Shown: positions 16,245 through 28,100 of the stretch, one piece after another
Numbering within the stretch: the stretch's first letter is position 1
How the letters are laid out: each line of letters opens with the position of its first letter
Origin: Verrucomicrobiota bacterium
Lineage (GTDB): Bacteria; Verrucomicrobiota; Verrucomicrobiia; Limisphaerales; JAKPVM01
DNA: 46,687 nt
Assembly (NCBI GenBank): GCA_029572555.1
Contig: JAKPVM010000245.1
Location: 1 to 46,687 of the forward strand
Direction of reading: 5' to 3'
The notes under the pieces: generated by a model
The model's input: the letters and a program-made list of their open reading frames with translations, nothing else
The model's database searches: none
Told to the model about the DNA's origin: nothing
Translations under genes and position numbers: made by a program

Positions 16245-18599
16245 TTAATATGGATATTCAACCACTCTATAAAAACGACGGCCAAAATTACTTGCGTCCG
16301 AATCAGTAAATTCAATTATCGTACCGGATGCAGTTACATTCGTTAGAGGGAACCATAGAAATAAATCATCTGAAACTTGAACTTCGTAATAATGTCCAAC
16401 CAATCCGTTAGCGGTAAAAGTAAAAGTCCCATTTTGATTAATCCGGTTTGATAAAATTTTTGATGGTGTTGTTAATACTATTTTTAATTGAATTCTTCCT
16501 GTCATAGCTTGGAAACCATCAACTGCAATCTGATAAGTAATATTAGAAGAAGTATAAAATGTAACAGCGCTTGTAAATTCACCTCCTCCGGGGTCTATAT
16601 CATTATTACTAACAATTGGTATTAAGTTTGTAACAGATGTGCCAGTATAAACCGCGAGAGTAGTATCAAAATCGCTACCAATTGTAGAAATAGTGGCAAA
16701 ACCGGAAAATGGTGGTCGCCAACTCCACCACACCGAAGCGCCACCACTATCACCTGCGTGCTCTGGTTCTCCCGTTTCTTTTGTGGCATTTTGATTTGAA
16801 CCGGTAATATCAATTAAATCACCAGAAACTAAAATCTGATTTGAAAAATTATCATTATCCGGTGAGACAACTTGCACGATAGATAAAACAATATTTCCAT
16901 TATCAACGCTATCGTAATAATCGCCAAACATTAATCCATCCACAGCAATATGATATGTTATCCCTTTAATTGCATCAAATGAAAGTGTACTTGTTATGCC
17001 ACCAAAGACAGGGTCGTCATTATTTGATGCAATAGTTACAAGAGATGTTACTGAATTTCCGGTATAAACAGCCAATAGCGTATCAAAGTCGCTGTCTGAG
17101 GTTGAAATTTGCACAGGTCCGGTTTGAGGAGCCGTCCACTCCCACCAAACTGATTTGCCATTATTCAATCCAGCGTGTTTTGGTTCATCATCCTCAGAAC
17201 TTGCATGCATATTATCTCCTGTCACAGTTATTTTATCAATTGAAGGTAAAATAGTTCGATTTGTAAACATATCATTCGCTGGTCCTTGATTAAAACTCAC
17301 ATTGACAACAACTTTGCCATATCCATCGGTTTCATTACCCATTACCTGTATTTTGTATGCCCTTCCTGGAACAACCCCAAGAACGCAAACATCTAAAAAT
17401 GGGTATTGTTCAGGTGCATTGTTATCGCCCCATGTAATCAGTTTAATATCCGTTCCAGGAGGAGTAAAAATTGTTTTCTCTCCCTGATAGACAGCAAGTA
17501 AAGTATCAAAATCGCTACCAATAGTATCCACAGTTAATTCACCGTTTGTTGGCGCCATCCATTCCCACCAAACTGATTTACCATTTGGCAACTGTGGTTC
17601 GGGGACAACTGGGATTAAATAGTAAGTAACCTCGCCTGGCTCAGCATTTGCTCGCCCATTTGCGCTTATATCACTGGCGTTTGTGGTATTTGTCAGTCTT
17701 ATCCTGTTAGTATATCGGTTATTATCAGGAAAAATGCTGAGAATTACTTTCCCAGCCCAATTTATTTCGCTATCCTGATAACCATCCACCACTATGTAAT
17801 AGGTAATGTTCGTTTTTGCATTTATGGATACAAGACTTGTCAGGTCAAATGGAGAACCACTGTCATCATCTCTCATTGCAGTGGCATAAGGAGGTACTTC
17901 ATTAAAATTCGTATATACTCCAAGAACAGTATTAAACGAACTGCCAATTGTAGAAATAAGAAAATCACCATCTCGCGGTGGATTCCATTTCCACCAGATA
18001 GTTTTTCCGGTTGCGCTAATTCCAATCGTTACAGTTTCTCCGGTCTCTACATCTGCTTGGCCATTAAATCCAACTGTCTGAGGTCTTTCTCCTGAAAGCG
18101 GTATCGCATTTTCAAACATATTGTTATCAGGCATAATTCGTAAAACAATATTACCACTTACCGCATTTGATCCGCTGCCCTTACCGTAGACTGCAATATA
18201 GTATGTTGTATTCGACATTGCGCTAAATGATATTAAACTTGCGTAAGACGTAAGAAAATCCGGAGTTACCCCATTATCGTCTTCTGTAATCTTTAAAATC
18301 GCACCACTATATCCTGGTATATATAGGACGAGTATAGTATCAAAATCACTGTCTTCGGTGCAGAATAAAAATCTGCCACTATAAGGTGCCTTCCATTCCC
18401 ACCAAACTGATTTACCACAGGGAACTGATACCTTGTTTGATTCTATATTCTCAATTGTAGCGCCAACATTTGAACCTGTCGTGTAAATATAGTTTGTAGA
18501 AGGCAAAACAATGCGATTTGTGAAATTATCATTGGCTGGGGCAGATGCATATATGTTGGCAACAACAATGCAATATAATAATAACATCAACTTCTTCAT
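16245..18599 (-). CDS. Secreted protein with five ~135-aa repeats
   Basis: Signal peptide; recurring (P)DNxFxNxIxL...GKSVWWEWxxPxxGxxxISTxxSDFDTxLAVYTG...YxIAVDGxxxxxGxxxLxI unit five times. Confidence 0.8.
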   Translation of the reverse strand: MKKLMLLLYCIVVANIYASAPANDNFTNRIVLPSTNYIYTTGSNVGATIENIESNKVSVPCGKSVWWEWKAPYSGRFLFCTEDSDFDTILVLYIPGYSGAILKITEDDNGVTPDFLTSYASLISFSAMSNTTYYIAVYGKGSGSNAVSGNIVLRIMPDNNMFENAIPLSGERPQTVGFNGQADVETGETVTIGISATGKTIWWKWNPPRDGDFLISTIGSSFNTVLGVYTNFNEVPPYATAMRDDDSGSPFDLTSLVSINAKTNITYYIVVDGYQDSEINWAGKVILSIFPDNNRYTNRIRLTNTTNASDISANGRANAEPGEVTYYLIPVVPEPQLPNGKSVWWEWMAPTNGELTVDTIGSDFDTLLAVYQGEKTIFTPPGTDIKLITWGDNNAPEQYPFLDVCVLGVVPGRAYKIQVMGNETDGYGKVVVNVSFNQGPANDMFTNRTILPSIDKITVTGDNMHASSEDDEPKHAGLNNGKSVWWEWTAPQTGPVQISTSDSDFDTLLAVYTGNSVTSLVTIASNNDDPVFGGITSTLSFDAIKGITYHIAVDGLMFGDYYDSVDNGNIVLSIVQVVSPDNDNFSNQILVSGDLIDITGSNQNATKETGEPEHAGDSGGASVWWSWRPPFSGFATISTIGSDFDTTLAVYTGTSVTNLIPIVSNNDIDPGGGEFTSAVTFYTSSNITYQIAVDGFQAMTGRIQLKIVLTTPSKILSNRINQNGTFTFTANGLVGHYYEVQVSDDLFLWFPLTNVTASGTIIEFTDSDASNFGRRFYRVVEYPY

Positions 18600-18725
18600 C
18601 TTAGACAGGGTAGATTACTGATATTTATTAAAAAATAAAGAAAAAAATTAGGATAAATAAAATATTGATTATTTCTTTTAATATGCGAAGTTTACTAAAA
18701 TTATTAAAAATAAAAACATTATACT

Positions 18726-19145
18726 ATGGAATATAATCAAAATAGTTCACCAGTGGTTGTAAAATTGCAGGAACTTTGCAAAGCTCTTGTAGATGACCCG
18801 CAGTTTGCTTCAATTAGAGATCGTGTTTCTTTATTCCTCTCGGATGAGGAAACACGAAGGCAGTATGAAAACCTGAACAACAAAGGGATGATGCTTCACG
18901 GAAAACAACAGAGTGGAGTTGAACTTACTGAAGAAGAGATAAATGATTTTGAAAAAGATAGGGACACGCTTTTAAATAACCCTATTGCAATGGGCTTTAT
19001 CGAAGCTCAGCAAGAGATGAGTGAGATTAAAAACCTCGTAAATCAGCATATATCCAGAACATTTGAACTTGGAAGAATACCCACCGTAGAAGATTTTATG
19101 GGGTGTGATTCTGGTTGTGGCTCTGGTTGTTCCTGTGGTCAATAA
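18726..19145 (+). CDS. YlbF/YmcA (RicF/RicA)-like protein with C-terminal Cys-rich tail
   Basis: LQELCKALVDDPQFASIRDRVSLFLSDEETRRQYENLNNKGMMLHGKQQSG; tail GCDSGCGSGCSCGQ. Confidence 0.75.
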   Translation: MEYNQNSSPVVVKLQELCKALVDDPQFASIRDRVSLFLSDEETRRQYENLNNKGMMLHGKQQSGVELTEEEINDFEKDRDTLLNNPIAMGFIEAQQEMSEIKNLVNQHISRTFELGRIPTVEDFMGCDSGCGSGCSCGQ

Positions 19146-19161
19146 AAAGCCTAATTTTTCT

Positions 19162-19201
19162 AACCCTCATTCTGATTTAATAGAATGAGGGTTGTTTTTT
19201 T
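19162..19201 (+). terminator. Rho-independent terminator
   Basis: Perfect 12-bp stem AACCCTCATTCT (19162-19173)/AGAATGAGGGTT (19182-19193), then GTTTTTTT, 17 nt after the YlbF-like stop. Confidence 0.93.
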
Positions 19202-19228
19202 ATTGCGCATAGTCTTGATTAATCGGTG

Positions 19229-19996
19229 ATGGCTAACCAATCTAAACAGTCAGATCTTGAACAAATGTTTAATCGTATCGCAAGGCATTATGACCTTGCA
19301 AACGATTTGCAAAGCTTATTTCTACATAGATATTGGAAAAAGAAGGTTAAATCCCTTGCAGCAGTTTCTTCAAACCAATATGCACTTGACATTTGTTGTG
19401 GCACAGGGGACATTGCGTTTGAATTAGCACAAACCGACGCAACAGTTGTCGGCATTGATTTAAGCCTGCCTATGCTCGAAATTGCGCAATTTCGTATACA
19501 GGAATATGATTTTCCTATAAATCGTCGTTCCACTAATTCTAACAACCAATCCAAACTAAACAAAAAAACTGAAAATGTTTTTTTTATCAAATCCGACGGC
19601 TTAAACTTACCATTTAAGGATAATACCTTTGACGCAATCACAATCGGCTACGGTTTAAGAAACATTATCGATTATGTCAAAGCCCTTGCCGAGATGTTCA
19701 GAGTATTAAAACCCGGCGGAAGAATTGTAATTTTAGAATTCGGTAAACCTCCAAACAAATTATGGAATAAAATTTATTTTTTCCATTTAAAAAAAATCGT
19801 TCCTTTGCTTGGTAAATTAATCGCAAAAGATTGGGGCGCTTATTTTTATATTTACGAATCTCTACTAAAATACCCGGGACAGTTTATTGTGGATAAAAGG
19901 CTAAAAGACCTCGGCGGAATAAATACTAAAATCATAAATATAATGGGCGGAGCTATGACAATTAATTACTGCGAAAAGCCTTTTAAAAATAAATAA
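19229..19996 (+). CDS. ubiE: UbiE/MenG-type demethylmenaquinone/ubiquinone methyltransferase
   Basis: FNRIARHYDLANDLQSL, ALDICCGTGDIAFELA, TIGYGLRNIIDYVKALAEMFRVLKPGGRIVILEF. Confidence 0.88.
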   Translation: MANQSKQSDLEQMFNRIARHYDLANDLQSLFLHRYWKKKVKSLAAVSSNQYALDICCGTGDIAFELAQTDATVVGIDLSLPMLEIAQFRIQEYDFPINRRSTNSNNQSKLNKKTENVFFIKSDGLNLPFKDNTFDAITIGYGLRNIIDYVKALAEMFRVLKPGGRIVILEFGKPPNKLWNKIYFFHLKKIVPLLGKLIAKDWGAYFYIYESLLKYPGQFIVDKRLKDLGGINTKIINIMGGAMTINYCEKPFKNK

Positions 19997-20081
19997 TTCC
20001 TTAATTTTTCTAATATTAAAACTATCCACCCATAAGTCATTTCTTATTGCATTTTTTTATAATTTATATTAAAAGTGTGTT

Positions 20082-21434
20082 ATGAATCGCCGTCAATTTG
20101 TAAAAGTAAGTGGACTTGGTACTGCAAGCCTTTTACTTACTCGTAATCTTTTTTCGGATGAATTTTCCGAAATGAAAAAACGCGTTGGACTTATCGGCTG
20201 CGGCTGGTATGGAAAAACCGACCTATGGCGTTTAGTTCAGGTTGCACCAGTAGAAATTATCTCGCTGTGCGATGTTGATAAACGAATGCTCGAAGACGCG
20301 GGTGAAATGGCAGCAAGTCGTCAATTGTCAAAAAAGAAACCACGTCTATACACCGACTATCGTGAGATGTTAAAGGAAAAGGATTTAGACATTGTTCTTG
20401 TTGCATCGCCTGACCATTGGCATTCATTGCAAATGATTGAAGCAGCAAAGTCCGGTGCCGACGTCTGGGTGCAAAAGCCCACGAGCGTCGATGTAATAGA
20501 AAGTCTTTCAATGATTGCCGCAGCAAGAAAATATAAGAGAGTGGTTCAAGTAGGCACTCAAAGGAGAAGCACGCCCCATTTAATGGACGCCCTCAATAAA
20601 GTAATCAAAGAAAAAAGACTTGGTAAAATTGCGTATGTTGACATTTGTTGCTACTGGCATATGCGCGCCAAAGGAAATCCGCCAGATATAGATCCACCTG
20701 AATATCTTGATTACGAAACGTGGACAGGACCAGCACCAAAACGTCCTTTCTGTAAATGGACGCATCCGCGGGGTTGGCGCGCATTTATGGAATATGGAAA
20801 TGGAATCGTTGGCGATATGTGCATCCACATGTTCGATATGGTTAGATGGATGCTTGAACTTGGCTGGCCTAAACGAATTAGTTCTTTCGGTGGAATCCTT
20901 GTTGACAAAGAAAGCAAGGCAAATATAACCGACACACAGACCGCGGCATTTGACTACGATAATTTAAAAATTATCTGGACGCATAGAACATGGGGCGAAT
21001 CCGTCGACCCCAAATATCCCTGGAGCGCCACATTTTACGGCGATAAAGGCACATTAAAAGCAAGCGTTTTTTCTTATGATTTTACACCGCTTGGCAATGG
21101 CGAGAAATTGCACGGTGAAGCACTTTATGAATATGATAAGTATCCGGAAGATAAGACCGAAAAGGATTTAGAGCGACATTGTGCCGCTGCTATAAGAGGA
21201 CATATGAGGGACTTTTTGCGCGCGATTGCCAATCGTAGCAAACCGGTTGCGGATATTGAACAGGGCTGTATTTCAAGTATCTCCTGCATACTTGCCAATC
21301 TTTCTATGCAGGTTGGTAGAACACTTGAATGGGATCCGGTGAACAATAGGGTTGTTAATGATGAAGAGGCAAATAAACTTTTAAAGAGACAATATAGAGC
21401 GCCCTGGATACATCCCGAACCAAATACGGTATAA
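20082..21434 (+). CDS. Gfo/Idh/MocA family oxidoreductase with Tat-like signal
   Basis: MNRRQFVKVSGLGTASLLL; VGLIGCGWYGKTDLW Rossmann; VWVQKPTSVD. Confidence 0.88.
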   Translation: MNRRQFVKVSGLGTASLLLTRNLFSDEFSEMKKRVGLIGCGWYGKTDLWRLVQVAPVEIISLCDVDKRMLEDAGEMAASRQLSKKKPRLYTDYREMLKEKDLDIVLVASPDHWHSLQMIEAAKSGADVWVQKPTSVDVIESLSMIAAARKYKRVVQVGTQRRSTPHLMDALNKVIKEKRLGKIAYVDICCYWHMRAKGNPPDIDPPEYLDYETWTGPAPKRPFCKWTHPRGWRAFMEYGNGIVGDMCIHMFDMVRWMLELGWPKRISSFGGILVDKESKANITDTQTAAFDYDNLKIIWTHRTWGESVDPKYPWSATFYGDKGTLKASVFSYDFTPLGNGEKLHGEALYEYDKYPEDKTEKDLERHCAAAIRGHMRDFLRAIANRSKPVADIEQGCISSISCILANLSMQVGRTLEWDPVNNRVVNDEEANKLLKRQYRAPWIHPEPNTV

Positions 21435-21442
21435 AGATTGAA

Positions 21443-24025
21443 TCAACCTACTGGGGCAATTTTTTCAAACTTGATTAGGGGTTTCCCGCTTTTTCGCGAG
21501 GCTTCTATGTCAACGGTGAATTCAGCCATCCAATCATTATAACCATTAACATCAACAAGCACCTGCTGAATTTTCATAGGATTGGTTTGGTCATTGGAAA
21601 CATAAGTATGTTTTATATTCCGTGCTTCGGGTTCAAAGGATAAACGAATATGCCCCTTTAAATACTCTTCTTGATACCTTTTTAACTCTTCAACTTGAAC
21701 ACCAATAATAGACTCATCAACATTGCTATTTGTTCCATACAGACTTAAAAGAGCCTTTTCCATATTCCCGCTAATCCAGTTTCGTAAAAATACAAAAATA
21801 ATATTCCTTATTTCAGAAATAAACCCTTTAAAGTCTATGGTAATATCTTCGGTTTCCGGAACAAATTGCGGCAATGCCCCGGTAGAATCAATGGTCTTTG
21901 CAAGTTGAACGGTTGGCTGGCTTGATAACAACCGCATCCGTTCCCATTCCTCTAAAAGGCTTGAATCAACCTGCCGAATCATTGATTTGAAATATCTGTC
22001 GACTTCTTTGACCTCTTCGGTCTTTACATTTTCTGGCACAGTTTGTTCGAGAACTTTATGAACATTGGTTAGGTGTCTGAGCAATAATCCTTCCACCCTT
22101 TGAAGCCTGTAATCTTCTACATAATCGTCAAATGTTCTGATGTTTTCATACATTTCACGGGCAATTGATTTTGGTTTGATATTTTCATTGCCAATCCACG
22201 GGTGTTTATCCGCAAATTCATTAAAAGTAGAATAGATAAAATCGCGCAAAGGCTTCGGATACTCTAATTGTTCTAACTCTTCCATCCGCTTTTCATAATC
22301 TATTCCTTCGGCTTTCATTTCAGCCATCTTTTCATTTTTGATTTTATCAAGTTGCTTTTGTAAAATTATCTCCGGGTCTTCAAGTATTGATTCTACCAAA
22401 GTTAAGACATTAAGCGGATAATCTAATGCTGTTTTATCAAGCCTTTGTATCGTCTCAATTAGATAAAGCGAGAGCGTTTGGTTCATTGAAAAATCATCTT
22501 GTAAATCAATGCTAACCCGCAGATATGAACCATCAGGTTGCTTTGGTATAAATTCGATTATTTTTTTGTCAAGCAATGCACGGAATAATTGCCACGACTT
22601 TTTAAAATGCAATTTTTTTGCATTTGGCGATTCGTGGCAGGTATGTATAATCCGTTGCATAGCAGAACAGGAATCCCCTTTTCTGCTTAGCACATTTAAC
22701 AGCATCCCGTGATTTACTGAAAATCTTGAAACAAGTTGTTCCGGTTTTGAATTAACAAGCCTGTAAAATGTATTTTTATCCCAGTTCAAAAAGTTCTTTT
22801 CTGGTGGTTTCCGTTTTTTGATCTTCTTACCATCGCGAGCGGCTTTTTCTTCCATCTTTAAATTTTGAACAATATGTTCAGGCGCAAGCGCAACTACCCA
22901 ACCTTGTTCATCAAATCCTTTTCTACCAGCCCTGCCAGCGATTTGATGAAAATCGCGAACGGTTAAGATAGACATCTTTTCGCCGTCATATTTGCATAAT
23001 CGGGTAAACAAAACTGTCTTAATAGGAATATTAACACCGACACCGAGAGTATCTGTCCCGCAAATAATTTTTAACAAACCCTGCTGTGAAAGTTTCTCAA
23101 CAAGAACACGATATTTTGGCAATAAACCCGCGTGATGCAAACCAATACCGTGTTTCAACCAACGTCTAATTTCTGGTCCATAAGGCGAATTGAATTTAAA
23201 CCCTTCAATTGCATTAGCGATAGCGTTCTTTTCTTCGCGGCTACAAACATTTATGCTCATAAAATCCTGAGCGCTCTGGGCTGCCTCTGATTGACTGAAA
23301 TGAACTATGTAAATCGGCGCTTTATTTTCCTTAACCAGTTTTTCAACAGTCTGCGCTAATGGTTCTTCAAAGTAAGAAAATTGAAGCGGAACAGGACGTT
23401 CGTTCGACTTGATAGTTACCGTTGTTAATCCGGTGAGTCTTATTAATTCTTTTTCAAAAAGTTCAGTATCACCAAGTGTTGCTGACATTAACAAAAACCG
23501 CGATTGCGGCAATGTCAGAAGCGGTACCTGCCATGCAACTCCCCTATCGCGGTCTGAATACCAGTGAAATTCATCTATTATTACATCGTTGATTGGCGCA
23601 TTTTCGCCCTCTTTTAAGGCAATATTTGCAAGAATTTCTGCCGTGCAGCACAATATTGGCGCATCCCTATTAACTGAAGCGTCTCCTGTGGATAATCCAA
23701 CATTATGAGCGCCGAATTCTCTGCAAAGCGAGAGCCACTTTTCATTAACAAGGGCTTTTACCGGGCAGGTATAAACAGAGCGCTTGCCTTGAGCAAGGCT
23801 TTTAAAATGAAGCGCAAGGGCAACGAGCGATTTTCCTGAACCTGTTGGTGTGTTTAAAATTACATTTTTTTCTTGAAACAATTCAAGTATCGCCTCCTCC
23901 TGTGAATTATACAGTTCAATATTTAACGATTGAACATATTCAAGGAATTTACCCAATAAATCATCATTGCTAATCCGTTCATCACGCGGCAACAAATCAT
24001 ATAATGTTAATCTCGTTGCCTCCAT
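21443..24025 (-). CDS. DExH-box RNA helicase-like protein with DUF3516-type C-terminus
   Basis: NTPTGSGKS (Walker A), [14 protein letters not shown] (DEFH box), [10 protein letters not shown] motif VI; C-terminal [22 protein letters not shown]. Confidence 0.85.
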   Translation of the reverse strand: MEATRLTLYDLLPRDERISNDDLLGKFLEYVQSLNIELYNSQEEAILELFQEKNVILNTPTGSGKSLVALALHFKSLAQGKRSVYTCPVKALVNEKWLSLCREFGAHNVGLSTGDASVNRDAPILCCTAEILANIALKEGENAPINDVIIDEFHWYSDRDRGVAWQVPLLTLPQSRFLLMSATLGDTELFEKELIRLTGLTTVTIKSNERPVPLQFSYFEEPLAQTVEKLVKENKAPIYIVHFSQSEAAQSAQDFMSINVCSREEKNAIANAIEGFKFNSPYGPEIRRWLKHGIGLHHAGLLPKYRVLVEKLSQQGLLKIICGTDTLGVGVNIPIKTVLFTRLCKYDGEKMSILTVRDFHQIAGRAGRKGFDEQGWVVALAPEHIVQNLKMEEKAARDGKKIKKRKPPEKNFLNWDKNTFYRLVNSKPEQLVSRFSVNHGMLLNVLSRKGDSCSAMQRIIHTCHESPNAKKLHFKKSWQLFRALLDKKIIEFIPKQPDGSYLRVSIDLQDDFSMNQTLSLYLIETIQRLDKTALDYPLNVLTLVESILEDPEIILQKQLDKIKNEKMAEMKAEGIDYEKRMEELEQLEYPKPLRDFIYSTFNEFADKHPWIGNENIKPKSIAREMYENIRTFDDYVEDYRLQRVEGLLLRHLTNVHKVLEQTVPENVKTEEVKEVDRYFKSMIRQVDSSLLEEWERMRLLSSQPTVQLAKTIDSTGALPQFVPETEDITIDFKGFISEIRNIIFVFLRNWISGNMEKALLSLYGTNSNVDESIIGVQVEELKRYQEEYLKGHIRLSFEPEARNIKHTYVSNDQTNPMKIQQVLVDVNGYNDWMAEFTVDIEASRKSGKPLIKFEKIAPVG

Positions 24026-24084
24026 TTTTTATCAAAAAATACAAGGAATTTCATAAATTAACAATACAAAAACAGGTTTAATTT

Positions 24085-25050
24085 TTAACTCAACGGTACT
24101 GAAAAAGTTTCGCCAATCTCTTTGACGGCGATTCGCTCTGGTTCATTCTCTAAAGCCTTCTGAAATCTTTGAATTGGTTGATCCATCGGTTCATCGCTTA
24201 ATTTGAAGGTTTGATGGTGAACAGGGACAATATATTTAGCCCCGGCATCATTTGCCATTTGAACAGCCTGTTCAGGCGTGCAATGATGACGAATCCACGG
24301 GTCGTAAGCCCCAATAGGCATTATTGCAATATCATACTTGCCATATCTTCTATAAGTTGAAAATAACGAGGTATATGCTGTATCGCCTGCAAACAAAATC
24401 GCCTTTTCTTCTCTCTTAATAATATAACCGTTATATCCCCTGTAGGTATTATCAGGCCAACGTTTCCCCCAATGAACAACCTCAATTGCGGTAATTTCTG
24501 TGTCCCCAATTTTAGAATTAAGACGGACATTTTCTCCCCATCCAAGTTCATAAGGATCCGATATATCTGCCTTTTTCAGAATATCCGTCGTAATCTTTGC
24601 TGTAAGGATATACTTTGCGCTTTTGAGCCTCAATGATGGCAAATCAATGTGGTCATAATGCGCATGAGATAAAAGAACAATGTCAATATCAGGCAACTCG
24701 TTAATAGTAAGGGCAGGCTGAATATATCGTTTTGGCCCAATTTGAACTATCCCGAGTGAGGGACCTATCCGCTCACTAAAAACCGGGTCGGTTAAAATCC
24801 ATACGCCAAAAAAGTTTATCAAAACCGTAGAGTGACTTAACCAACTTAATGTAATTGCATTGCTTGACCAGTTTGAAGGAGACGGTTTTAGCCCCGGCAA
24901 TTTTATATCCCGCTCGCCATCATAAACCAGTTCACGCAAAAATTTAATCCTACGGTTCTGCGTCGTTCCAACATAAGCAGCGCCTACCCCGACAAGTCCA
25001 ACAGTTCCTAACAATAAACTTTTAATCACTTTTCTCCGATTAATAGCCAC
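24085..25050 (-). CDS. MBL-fold metallo-hydrolase, NAPE-PLD-like, with Tat-like signal
   Basis: SHAHYDHIDLPSL metal motif, FAGDTAYTSLF, VPVHHQTFKLSDEPMDQPIQRF; N-term MAINRRKVIKSLLLG; GTG start. Confidence 0.82.
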   Translation of the reverse strand: MAINRRKVIKSLLLGTVGLVGVGAAYVGTTQNRRIKFLRELVYDGERDIKLPGLKPSPSNWSSNAITLSWLSHSTVLINFFGVWILTDPVFSERIGPSLGIVQIGPKRYIQPALTINELPDIDIVLLSHAHYDHIDLPSLRLKSAKYILTAKITTDILKKADISDPYELGWGENVRLNSKIGDTEITAIEVVHWGKRWPDNTYRGYNGYIIKREEKAILFAGDTAYTSLFSTYRRYGKYDIAIMPIGAYDPWIRHHCTPEQAVQMANDAGAKYIVPVHHQTFKLSDEPMDQPIQRFQKALENEPERIAVKEIGETFSVPLS

Positions 25051-25109
25051 TTAATAAAGTTCACCAAAATAAAAACAAGGTCAAGTCTGAGCATATTTAA
25101 ACGGTCAAA

Positions 25110-28100
25110 TTATTTTTGCCTTACTAATATTTTTACCGGACCAAAAAGCCCCGATTCCATCAATGGCGAATCCTCTGTAAACTTGCGAATATTGGTTTTA
25201 GTAATTCGCCTTTCTTCTGGAAGATTTAAGTCGCCGATAATTCTATTTGGCCAGAAATTTATTACAATGATTTCAATTTTATTTTCACCGGGCTTTAACA
25301 TACCGGTTATATTTAATCTAAACGGTGGCGACCAGGTTATTCCTGCCGATTTATCATTCACTCTGACTTCCGCAAGTTCCCTTAAATAACCAAGATCGAT
25401 AAAATATGCATCATCTTTTGAAACCATTCGTTCCGGGATGACGACTTTTTTATTATAACTAGCCGAGCCTGAATAATATTTTATCCCCGGGTCTGTATGT
25501 TTTGTCCAACTTGACAATTCATCAAAAGAGACCTCATCAGGCGCGCCCATATTATTATCAAATTTAACAATAAAGGGTGGATTAATTTCAAACACAGTCT
25601 TAAATTCATAAGAATTATCAACCCTTCTGGGAGGATTTTTTGAGGCTGATTCTCTAAACAAAATGAAATAGGAACCATAAGGCGAAAATTCAATAGGCAT
25701 TAACGTTTTACTATCCAATACCTTATAAGCTGTAGCAAATTGTCTCTCGCCAGTAACAGGATTCCACAATTCTGGCGCCTTGCCAGACACCCTGAATGCG
25801 CAGTTTATTTTTCGCCACTGGTTCGTCCTATTTGCGACAAAATATATCTCCATTTCTCTGTCGCGTCTATGAATAAAGTCAAATTCAGACAAAAATTCTT
25901 TTTCAATGATTTCGAAATCAGGGGAAATATTTAGGAATTCGAGAACTTCGCAAGTTGATTTGTTGAAAACCACTTTGCCATTGGCGGGTTTTTGTTCGCC
26001 TGTCAGCCCCTCTTTTCCCCATAATTCATCGGATATTTTTCTAACTTCAATATCGCATTGTGGATAATTGCTCAATCCTGTTGCCATTTTCGGCTTCTTT
26101 CCAATAACAATTGCGCCATCTTTAACGAGTCGTTGAATTTTGCGTAAGACATTCAGGGATATAGATTCTCTATCCGGTAAAACAAGAACTGAATAATTCA
26201 TTCCATCCGGCAGTGTTAATCTCCCATTTTTAACGGCAAGCCTGTCTATTATTGCATCAGCAGTTATGACATCATAATCGTAGCCGGGCAAAATATCTGC
26301 AGGGTCAGAAGCCTTTAACTGGACAAAATTAGGGACGTGGTCCCCATAATAATAGCATACATCAGCCACAAACAATCCTTGTTGCAACATCCATTGGCAA
26401 CGATCAATGTATAATAAAAATGCATCAGACCAATTCCACCAGGTGCTGTTTGGGTTGAAATGTGTTCCAGCAAAATATTGTATACCCGGCAGACCAAATT
26501 CCTCCGGAGAACATACAAATGCATGCCAGACAAGGAAATTCATACCTTCACAAAGCGCTTTATCAAAAGAAGGTTTTAAATTATCCCATATTGTTTCCTG
26601 CCAGTGAGGTCCAATTGTAGTAAAGCCTTCAGCCGCCACAAATTTGCGTCCGTAAGTATGAGCAGCAGAAGCCGGCTGCTTGCAAAAAAAACGGTTGGCA
26701 TCACCGATTCTGTGTCTCCATGACCAAGCCCAGAACTCGCTCATAGGGATGTCATTATACCCAAGACATTGTTGAGCATCTATTGGAACGGCGTGTGGAC
26801 CGCCTGATTCAGGATGAATCAGCAAATTATGCTTATGCGCAAATTCTTTGAATAATTTGTAATGATTATCAATGGCAAGGTCTCCAAGAGTCCTACGAAA
26901 ATCGTGTAAAAACCGATTGCTAATCTCTCTGTTTTGAACAATTCTTCCCGCAAGCACTGGAAGATATGGCAACATATCGTAGCCTCTACGTTTTTTAAAT
27001 TCTTCCATTAGGGTTGGCGTCCAGTTTATAGCCTCAATTTCCCAGCTATCTGTGTGTAAATATTTTAATGTTTTGCCAGCATACTCTCCTGCATCAGAAA
27101 TCAAAGGTTTAACCACAGCATTCCAGTACATTATAAATGCGCCTGAATCCAGAACATCAATTGCGTAACCCTTCCAATTATCACTACAAGTAGAAACCCT
27201 TGCATTATTGCCAATCGTGCAACCGAATCTCAATACCTGCCAATTTCCTTCGGGGACATCCCATTTGAGTACGCCATTTGCATCGAGGTTTTTTGTCAAA
27301 TCCACAACGGACGATATTTTCGTATCTTCTTCACCTTCTTCGGGCGGATAATCAATCAATAACGGCGTAGTGTCTGGTGCAGAAAAATGCAACGTTTTAT
27401 ACATTGCCTTTTCCTGCCAGTTCATTATTGGCTTTTTTCGACGAGAACGAACAAGATTATTCCCTTTATCATCAAACAGATTTATTTCTGAAATTTGAAC
27501 ATTGCGGGGATTTACAGGATACTTTGGATCATAAGCAGAGGTAATTAAAATTCTAATGGATTTACAACTTATGAATGGGTCAAAATTATGCTCAAATTTG
27601 TTGTCATCAATAGTAAATTTGCCACAACTTTCAAACTCAGTTCCATTCTTTGAAGCGCTAATTTCTAAGCTGCGAGGACCATAACCAGGTCGTCCTATAA
27701 TAGAAATCTTTTTCAATTTACAAATATCTTTAAAATCGAACTCTACATACTCCGGTTTATCCGGCTTTGGCCCCTCACTCGCTTTCTCTCCATAAGATAC
27801 CCAGAATGTATTTGTATTATTGTCAATTAGGTTTGATGGAGGATAATTTTTTTGAAAAGAACTTACCTTTGTTTCAAACAAATCGACTTCGGTTGTTTTC
27901 AATGGATAAGCAACAACGAATAAATCGCGATAAAAATTATCGCGATGTATTGGAATTGGTAACACGACCTCACATTTTCCAGAGCCTTTCACCACTGTTT
28001 CAGACCAGACGAGTTTTTTTGCGGCGTCATCAGGGGTTACCATAGGTCCACCAAGGTTCCACCCACTCTGAATGTTTAATCCAATCTCAAGCCCAAGCCT

